DNA of 64,000 nt from Flaveria trinervia (Eukaryota; Streptophyta; Magnoliopsida; Asterales; Asteraceae). The stretch covers positions 39,113,940 to 39,177,939 of the forward strand of contig CM046458.1 in the NCBI GenBank assembly GCA_025506515.1, written 5' to 3'. Shown here one piece after another: positions 55,846 through 64,000 of this stretch. The translations under genes were made by a program, and so were the position numbers. The notes beneath the pieces are model-generated. The model ran no database searches. It had not been told where the DNA came from and was given only the letters and a program-made list of their open reading frames with translations. How positions within the stretch are numbered: position 1 is the stretch's first letter; each line of letters opens with the position of its first letter.

Positions 55846-57632
55846 CTAAACTTTATTTATATAATACTAACTTAGGGGAACATTTGTTATATTTCTTGGC
55901 CCCTTAAATTTGTTTTTTGCGTTTCTCTCTCCTCTTAAATAGTTATTTAAATTAAAAATTAAATAATTTTAGTTATTTATAAGATTAAAAATATTTATTA
56001 ATAAATTAAGAAAATATGTTTTTTTATTAATGTTATTTCTAAAAAATATTTTGTTATAAAACAAGAGTTTAGCATTTTTAAAAATATAAAATATCTTAAA
56101 ATTAGTAAACTTTTTTATAAACTAAAAATAACTAAAACTAGGAGTTATAATCAGAAACTTTTAAAAATAATATTTTTAAAATGATTTGTTTTGAAAAATG
56201 GTTCAATTTTTTTGAAAAAAAAATAAAAACTAAATTTTAAAAATTAGTATTATTATTTTATTACATGTACTTATCACTTATAATTATTACTCATGTGTAA
56301 TTTTATTCATATCTTATTTCAAAATATCATTTTATACATCATAAACTTTGATTATAATTAATATTTTATTTTTAGTTTGTGTAATACATGAGTTTACTAA
56401 TGTTAGTATTATATAAACAATCAACAACTAATCAATTTTATTTTTTCAACCCATTATCTAATACATTTAATTTTATTTATGTTTTTGTGTTATTAACTCT
56501 CCACCTATTGTGTAATACACGGATAACTAAAACTAGTTAAATATGTGATAGAGGAGAGAAAAAAATATTGAGGAGCAATATGGTGTTGACATTTGTTCTT
56601 CTAGATATCTATTTATTAGAGTAGGGAAATTTACTGATTTTATTATTTAAAAAATCTGTAAAAAACCAAAAAGAAAATGTTACCTCGTGCGAGGAAATTT
56701 CATTGCAATTGATGGTAATTATTTTAAATAAAAAAATCTATCGTGACTAAGTTTCATCGCTACAAATATATTATTATAAATTCATGAAAAAAATTTAATC
56801 ATCAATATGTTTTAGCGATAATCTTTTTAGACAGTAAGTTTAGTCGCAATAGTTTACTTCATAGCGATGACAAATATGCCGACGCAATTTTGGTGCATTA
56901 CGACGGAGGAAGAGCGGCCACCATATTGCGACTAAATTTTGTCACAATGGATTTTAGAGACCACATTTTAACATGATATGTTACAATAAGTGAGTCGCTA
57001 AAAGTCCTAGTTTCTTGCAGTGATATTTGCATCCTCGATACAAGCAATAGGTTCAACAACTAGTTAATGCAATTTCATCTATGATTTCCTTCTTTATTGA
57101 ATTCGCATAAATGCTTATTCTCATTTTGTAAAACCTATAACCAAACATATTTTACATAAATAAACGGAAAACTAAAATAAAATGAAAATAAAAATTAACT
57201 ACTCTAGCAATATAAAATCGGGGCGAAGGATATAACGAGTTAGGGGGCACTTTTTTTTTCGTCAATAGTGTTACTTTCAGTCCGGTGATTTGGATTTTTG
57301 GTCCGTAGTGTAAATTTTTTTATACATATCGAGTCGCCCCCCTAAAAACAATTATTTTCTCCCCCGCCCTCTTATTAAGTGCTTAAGTTTTTATATGTAG
57401 TATCTTACCATCCACATATATATTATCGACTTGAACCTTCCTACATGTCTAGAAAATACCAGTCAATGCACATAGTCAGTCAAGCTCGTTATTAGACGTT
57501 GAGGACCACCTTAATTTAAGTTTTATTTTGCATCCTACAATAAATCTGAACGAGCAAAAGAAACAAGAATTATGATTCACATATATGTTATCGGCTTGAA
57601 CCTTCCTACATGTCTAGAAAATACCAGTCAAA
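55846..57632 (+). repeat. Tandem AT-rich unit T2
   Basis: It starts CTAAACTTTATTTATATAAT, as T3 does at 57633. It is non-coding, about 1.79 kb. It holds GCGAC/GTCGC subterminal-type words and GTTTCTTGCAGTG near 57009-57021 (the reverse of CACTGCAAGAAAC). Its end repeats the upstream sequence of the WAK-like exon. Confidence 0.82.
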
Positions 57633-59250
57633 TCTAAACCTTATTTATATAATACTAACTTAGGGGGACACCAATCATATTTCTATGTCTCTAAGTTTGT
57701 TTTTTTTGTAATTCTCTCCTTTTAAATAGTTACCTAAATTAAAAATTAAATAATTTTAATTGTTTATAAGATTAACAATATTTCTTAATAAATTAAGAAA
57801 AGATTTTTTTTTTGAAAATGTTATTTCTAGAAAATAAATTTTTATAAAACAAGAGTTTTTCTAAAACATCAAGCATTTTTAAAAATATAAAATATCTTAA
57901 AATGATGTTTCTAAAAATTAAACTTTTTATATACTAAAAATAATTAAAATTAGAAGTTATAATAAGAAAATTTTAAAAATGATATGTTTAATACGATTTG
58001 TTTTGAAAAAACGGTTACTTTTTTTGGGAAAAAAATTGAAAACTAAAGTTCAAAAATTAGTATTATTAATTTATTACTTGTAGTTATCACTTATAATTAT
58101 TACTCATATGTAATTTTAATCATATCTCATTTTATACTTCACAAACTTTTATTATATTTAATATTTTATTTTATAACTCGTTTAATACATGAGTTTACTA
58201 AGATTAGTATTATATACATAACAATCAACAACTAATCAAGTTTATTTTTTAACCCATCATGTAATAAATTTAATTTTTTTATGTTTTTATGTTATATTAA
58301 TAATTAACTTTCTACCTCTCGTGTAATACACGTTTAAATAAAGCTAGTTAGATATGAGAGAGAAGCGAGAACAAATTATTGAGGAGCAATATGATGTTGG
58401 CATGTGTTTTTCTAGATATTTATTTATTAACGTAGGGAGATTTACTGATTTTATTATTTGAAAAATATGAAAAAAACGGAAAAAAATGTTACTTGTTGCG
58501 AGGAAAATTCATTGCAATTGGTGGTAGTTATTTTAAATAAAAAAAAATCTATGATGACTAACTTTCATTGCTACAAAATTCGTGAAAAAATTTTAATCAT
58601 CCATATGTTTTAGCGATAATCCTTTTAAAGACTAAGTTTTGTACTAAAAGTTTGCTTTATAGAAATGACAAATATAGCGACACAATTTTGGGGCATTACG
58701 ACGAAGGAATAGTGGCCACCATATTGCGACTAAATTTCATCACAATAGATTTTAAAAACCACATTTTAACATAATACGTTAAAATAAGTCGCTAAAAGCC
58801 GTAGTTTCTTGAGTGATATTTGCACCCTCAATACAAGCAATAGGTTCAACAACTAAGTTAATGCAATTTCATCTTTGATTTCCTTCTTTATTTGAATTCG
58901 TATAAATGCTTATGCTCATTTTGGAAAACCTATAACCAAACATATTTTACATAAATAAAAGAAAAACTAAAATAAAATAAAAAATAAAAAATTAACTACT
59001 CTAGCAATATAAAATCTCGGTGAAGGATATAAGTAGTCAGGGGGCCCTCTTCTTTTCATCAATTGTGTTATTTTCGTTGTGGTAATTTAGATTTTTGGTG
59101 CGTAGTGTAAAATTTTTTATATATATCGAGTCGTCACCTAAAAACAATTATTTTCGTTCCCGCTCCCATATTAAAGTGCTTAAGCTACGTCACTTAAAGT
59201 TATTATATACCGTATCTTACCATCCACATATATGTTATTGACTTGAACCT
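57633..59250 (+). repeat. Tandem AT-rich unit T3
   Basis: It matches T2 along most of its length and ends with the CATATATGTTATTGACTTGAACC block, as in T1. The CACTA-like end near 58806-58818 is decayed (GTTTCTTGAGTG). Its first ~340 bases occur inverted at 60340-60685. Confidence 0.82.
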
Positions 59251-59765
59251 TCCTACACGTCTGGAAAATTACAGCAAAGTTGAGCTACAGATGGGTTTGC
59301 ACACTTATGTGTACAGTGGCAAGTGTAGCTGGCGGTTTGAATCAGAGGAAGGAAACCCATGTATCTCTGGTGAATGCAAAGGTAGTTGTCTGCTTATTTG
59401 TTTTTTTCTTTCTTTAGTATTGTACATACAACCTAGGAGGTTGAAAGTAAAAGTTGGTATATCGCCTAGGCGTGATGCATAAATAAAAGAACATTAATAA
59501 AATAAACATATTAATAAATTTATATAGTATTAATTATTAACTTTTGTATTATTAGTGGGATATATTATGTGTTTAGTGGGTTTTATTCACTTTTGTTTTT
59601 TCCTTAAACTTAATTTTTTTTAAATTTAACCTACTACTTTCATATTTTTACAATTTAATTACCTTAATATTTTATTATATTTTCATCTTTGATCCCTCAT
59701 ACTTTTCATATTTTATAAATTTCTTGTTTTGCATTTGCATATAGATTTTATGGGTAACAATCATA

Positions 59766-59780
59766 GTGTGTGTGTGTGTG
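59766..59780. repeat. (GT)n microsatellite
   Basis: A short run of GTGTGTGTGTGTGTG in the intron of the WAK-like pseudogene. Confidence 0.9.
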
Positions 59781-60109
59781 AATCAACAATTTTACCCTTC
59801 TATTTTTCCCGTTTAACAACAATTTCATAACATACTGGTTCCAGATTGACTTTGTTTAATATTTTATGTTTTGTTTACGTGATTTTACATTTTTACGTTT
59901 TGTTTACATGGTTTGACATTTTTACGCCTAGTTTTAGTTTGATTTTATTTTCTTCATTATTTATTTTTTTGAATACAAAATTTTCTATTGTCGATGGTCA
60001 CTTGTGGTGGTGTACCATTTGTACTACTTAATACGGTTTTATGCCCCCGCTGTAACGCATGAGGCTTAATACTAGTTACTACTATTTTACCAATGCAATA
60101 AAAGATCTA

Positions 60110-60220
60110 ACATATATATATACATATATATATATATGTATATATATACACATATATATGTATATATATACATATATATATGTATATATATACATATATA
60201 TATATATACATATATAGATG

Positions 60221-60302
<82 letters not shown>

Positions 60303-60332
60303 CATATATATATATGTATATATATACATATC
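60110..60332. repeat. (TA)n-rich microsatellite with CATA interruptions
   Basis: Almost pure TATA/CATA/TGTA, with an uninterrupted TA core at about 60233-60291. It is self-complementary. Open frames on both strands (Ile-Tyr repeats) are artefacts. Confidence 0.97.
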
Positions 60333-60339
60333 ATTTTTA

Positions 60340-60685
60340 AACATATCATTTTTAAAATTTTCTTATTATAACTCCTAATTTTAATTATTTTTAGTATATA
60401 AAAAGTTTAATTTTTAGAAACATCAATTTTAAGATATTTTATATTTTTTAAAAATGCTTGATGTTTTAGAAAAAAACTCTTGTTTTATAAAAATTTATTT
60501 TCTAGAAATAACATTTTCAAAAAAAAATCTTTTCTTAATTTATTAAGAAATATTGTTAATCTTATAAACAATTAAAATTATTTAATTTTTATTTAGGTAA
60601 CTATTTAAAAAGAGAGAATTACGAAAAAACAAACTTAGGGACATAGAAATATGACTGGTGTCCCCCTAAGTTAGTATTATATAAA
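60340..60685 (-). repeat. Inverted copy of the start of unit T3
   Basis: It is the reverse complement of about 57647-57988 with few differences, including the CTTAGGGGGACACC-type end (here GGTGTCCCCCTAAG). The arms enclose about 2.35 kb. Confidence 0.88.
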
Positions 60686-60693
60686 GTTAGTAT

Positions 60694-61140
60694 TGTATGT
60701 ATGCATGCATGTATGTATGTATGTATGTATGCATGCATGCATGCATGTATGTATGTATGTATGTATATATGCATGTATGTATGTATGTGTGTGTATGTAT
60801 GTATGTATGTATGTATGTATGTATGTATGTATGTATGTATGTATGTATGTATGTATGTATGTATGTATGTATGTATGTATGTATGTATGTATGTATGTAT
60901 GCATGCATGCATGCATGCATGCATGCATGCATGCATGCATGCATGCATGTATATGTTTGGATTTATGTATGCATGTATGTATGGATGCATGTTTGTATGC
61001 ATGTATGCATGCATGTATGTATGCATGTATGCATGGATGTATGCATCTATGTATGCATGTATGCATGTATGTATGTATGTATGTGTCTATGTATATATGT
61101 ATCTATGTATCTATGTATGTATGTGTGTAGTATGTATGTA
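60694..61140. repeat. (ATGT)n/(ATGC)n tetranucleotide microsatellite
   Basis: Long ATGT runs (60788-60900) pass into ATGC runs (60899-60948) and mixed ATGT/ATGC/ATGG units. The six-frame Met-Tyr-Val-Cys and His-Thr-Tyr-Ile frames are artefacts. It lies within the 2,078-bp intron. Confidence 0.98.
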
Positions 61141-61640
61141 TGGATATTAGTGTGGGATCTCATGTGTGTTATATAAAAGTAAATGAAGTCAGATAAAAAA
61201 GCATAAGGTCGTTAATGCCCATTTCATGCTTTTATTCTTATCAAACCAATTTTGGTAGGGTTAGTCTGTTTGTCAGCATAGACTAAGTGAGATTCTCACT
61301 CGTAATGCATTCCATGCATTGTACAAGGGTGCTCCCCTCACATTGTTTTTTTACGCCACTTACATTTGTTGTGTTTAAGTCACATTAAGGGCATCTTATG
61401 GGTGATAAGTTTGAAAACATAGATTACTACTCATTATTATTAATTTCATGTGCTTTTAGTTACCAAAGAATGTAGAACGTGTATGGAAACACAAGGATCA
61501 TGCGTTTATCAAGAATCGTATGGTGTTCTACGGAGATTCATTTGTGAGCACAACGTTCAACATGGCGTAGGAAAATTATCATCATGATGGGCTTTTGTTT
61601 TAGGTATACTCGATCTTTTCATTACTATTTTGAGTTTGGT

Positions 61641-62199
61641 GTTTTAAGTAATACTACTTGAGAGGCATCTAATCTCGAAATTTGATTGGTTTAAAAGTAA
61701 AATTTTAGAAAGAGTTAACTACATGATTAGTCATGTGCTTATGCAATATTTCACTTTCGGTCTCCAAGTTCGAAAAATTACAAGGTTGGTCCAAAATTTT
61801 TATTTAAACGTAACATTAAATGTCCTTATCATGGATGGCATTATATTTTTTATTAAGTCCTTGTAAAATGATCAACACACCTGTAACTATTAAAAAATCA
61901 GTATTCTGAATATGAATTATAATAAGATACTAAAGATTGGGACCTAAAACTTCATATTGCACCTCAAAACCATAGCTTAAACCAACCACCATTATTCTAC
62001 CAAACCATCACCACAATTCTACCAGCTGCCACCACCAGTCCATCGGCAATCACAAACCCTTTCAACCCAGCAACTTCGGTCACCATATACACCACAAATG
62101 TCATATTCAACCTAATGTGCCTGTATTTCAGGTAGCCTAGCCACCACCGCCCACCACCGCAACCCTTTCCCTAAGAGGCATTGCAATGTAGTTTTGATG
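61641..62199. other. Non-coding stretch after the WAK-like pseudogene
   Basis: It is AT-rich with CCACCACC runs near 61990-62160. No gene is recognised. It may hold a decayed repeat. Confidence 0.3.
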
Positions 62200-64000
62200 T
62201 GTAAGGCATCGATCTCGAGAGACTCACAGTTGGACGACCATTGCACATAAAATATAAAATATATATTTACATCTATGAAAAATATCACAGCAGAAAAACT
62301 TAAAAACATTTCATATATTAATGACTACGTTTGCAAAATACTACATCATTGTTAACAGTTTCAAAATACTATCATTTTCATTACATCACAACAACATCAT
62401 AGTTATACAAATGGATGCCATCCTAAAAATGCCAAGCAGCTACCCCGTGCCATCCTCAGCAACAATCACTTGCCAACTGGAAAATACATAAAAGTCAGTG
62501 TTCTTGAATGAGTTCTAATTTTATAAAATAAAATACTTTAATTCTGTTTGAGATTGTCTTTTCCTCTCATACACAATCATACATCATACGTACAAATAGA
62601 CAATTTATTATTATGTTACGTCATTATTCAATATATTTCGTTCCATGTACGTCATCATTATTATTCGCTTTCATTTATAGTCCTCCTTACTTATCTTTCG
62701 TACATTCGTCATCTTTCTTACTTACATTCCGGACCAATGCCATGTGCTATAACCTAAACATTATGCATGAAGCTAGTTACTGGACCTGAGGTCTATCAAT
62801 AGACCCCAAACATTATGCATGAAGCTAACTCTAGTACCTAGAGCAAGCAATAAGGATCCCATACATATGGTCAATCACAAAGATTAGACCATAGTTTGCA
62901 TCCTTTTGGGGTAACTAACCCGCACACCATTGAGTTAACACCCTTCATTAGGTGTGAACCTCCTTACAGTGTTTGCAAGACTTTCTTACATTCGTTCTTC
63001 CATTAATGCATGCATTCCTTCATTTTGCGTTCCTTTTATCATTATCATTAACTTCCACTTTACGTTACATCATACTTTTTGTTCATTTCATAATCATAAC
63101 ACGTAAGTCATGGAATAATACATAATAGGAACATAAGATCAACATAAAACATTCATACATAGCATTACATAAACATCACATACCCCATCACACATCATCA
63201 TAAACATCATGCATCATCCATTCATAAACACAAACACATGCATAAAAAGTACAAGTCATCATAAAACATAACCGACCCACCGTGGGACAGCGGAGGTTCA
63301 GGGGCGGCAGCCCCTAACAGCGGGGTCCTAGGGGCAGCAGCCCCTAGTGGGGTCCAAGGTGCAACGCCCCTGGCTAGGGCCAGACTACCAGGTCAGCATA
63401 CAAAATTTTTATTTTAAAGCATTTATATAGCACATTTCGTTATGGAAAAAATCGATCTTCCTATTAAAATCTCTTAATATCTAGGTCATTTAAATCACAT
63501 ATTTAGTATGTATTTCTAGCCCCAAACAGTTTAAAACCTTTAAATAGGAGATCTAGAACTAACCTGTACTTGGTGAGAAGCTTCTCAATCAAGATTTTTA
63601 AGCAAGGGTCACATCACATAGCCTGAAGATAAGTTAACACTCAAAGGAGTTAATTTTCGCTTAATTTCGCAGCTAATTTCACCACCAGTTTCGCTGCCAT
63701 TTTCACTAGCAGTTTCGTTGGCATCTTCGCTGCTAGTTTCGCCCAACTTTCGTTGGATAACCATGTCTGTGATACTACCTACTAAACTATAGTTTTGCAG
63801 AAAATCTTCATAGTTCGCTGCATGACTACATAATTTCGCTTGATGAACGCCCAGTTTTGCAGAACAAGCTGAAATTACGAACAACCCACTTTAACCCAAA
63901 ACTTCAATCTTTTACACCCAAAACCTTGGTTTAACATCCATGAAGCTATATATAAGATTTTTACATGTTTTCTTACACAAAAACGTGAGTTTTGGGCGAT
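62200..64000 (-). repeat. Element F: part of a gypsy LTR, cut by the window end
   Basis: It starts TGTAAGGCATCGATC and follows the same order as element E's LTR: CTCACAGTTGG, then CCGTGCCATCCTCAG, then AAAAGTCAGTG and GAATGAGTTCTA. It is therefore a related but diverged gypsy LTR in the same orientation. It has its own repeats: GGGGCAGCAGCCCC-type palindromes at 63300-63360, and TTTCGC words at 63650-63850. The frames at 62112, 62548 and 63609 are within it and are not genes. Confidence 0.75.

Larger units (their letters stand above)
55653..61640 (+). pseudogene. WAK-like receptor extracellular gene, broken
   Basis: 55653-55845 encodes a hydrophobic stretch and then the WAK galacturonan-binding start: AKPGCQNKC, IPYPFGIGPN, NRWYVVDCN. 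It breaks at 55846, where repeat units T2 and T3 begin. The exon resumes near 59265 (KVELQMGLHTYVYSGKCSW, CISGECK) and ends at 59381 before a GT. A 2,078-bp intron ends with AG at 61459. The next exon reads VTKECRTCMETQGSCVY and YGVLRRFICEH, the Cys-rich WAK-associated pattern. The phase is kept across the junction (phase 1). A TGA near 61584 precedes a hydrophobic segment WAFVLGILDLFITILSLVF, then TAA. No kinase domain is seen. It is a pseudogene of a wall-sensing receptor. Confidence 0.7.

Noticed and set aside
60087..61176. Long open frames on both strands (Ile-Tyr, Met-Tyr-Val-Cys and His-Thr-Tyr repeats)
   Set aside because: Translations of TA and ATGT/ATGC microsatellites. They are open in several frames at once and show no domain.
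62548..62757. Frames in 62112-62757 and 63609-63884
   Set aside because: All lie in the LTR of element F; the last reflects the TTTCGC word array.

Overview
This window looks like intergenic DNA from a dicot plant nucleus, built almost wholly from nested, decayed LTR retrotransposons. Asteraceae is my best guess, from recall of the gag and post-pol ORF families and of the WAK-like exon; no search was run. No intact cellular gene is present. The only host-gene remnant is a broken wall-associated-kinase-like (WAK-like) extracellular domain near 55.7-61.6 kb. The base composition is AT-rich, and pol reading frames carry many indels and stops.

Layout. 1-9774: right part of element A, a Ty1/copia Sirevirus-like element on the + strand, with two copies of a long post-pol ORF (aORF) around a pol fragment and a 3' LTR at 8989-9774. 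A sits inside the integrase C-terminal region of element B. B's right half follows at 9775-17741 (pol, spacer holding a solo LTR, aORF, 3' LTR). 17742-22013: AT-rich LTR-like sequence with a tRNA/SINE-like B-box, a Cassandra TRIM with 5S-rRNA-like LTRs, and a minus-strand copia RNase H fragment. 22014-36900: small non-autonomous minus-strand LTR element C, whose left LTR is split by element S (22217-34719). S is a full-length + strand Sirevirus-like element with both LTRs, PBS, PPT and a TAATC target duplication. 36902-45808: minus-strand copia element D, cutting into C's right LTR and carrying an 835-bp tandem duplication of its protease region. 46280-54414: minus-strand Ty3/gypsy chromovirus-type element E with target duplication TAATA and a deletion fusing its 5' LTR to gag. 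E is inserted in the first of three ~1.7-kb tandem units (45826-59250) that lie before and within the WAK-like pseudogene. 60.1-61.1 kb holds microsatellites. 62200-64000 is the start of another gypsy LTR (F) that runs off the window.

How parts relate. In S and A the order is pol, spacer, aORF, PPT, LTR. The spacer is not featureless: it has a dense array of short motifs, a TATA box and a pyrimidine-rich leader directly before the aORF start codon. The motif array in the spacer resembles the one in the same element's LTR U3. Element B repeats this architecture with a different motif. The best candidate for something under-described is therefore a Sirevirus-like lineage whose post-pol ORF has its own internal LTR-like promoter. 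All copies here are broken by frameshifts, so the inference rests on recurrence of the layout, not on function.
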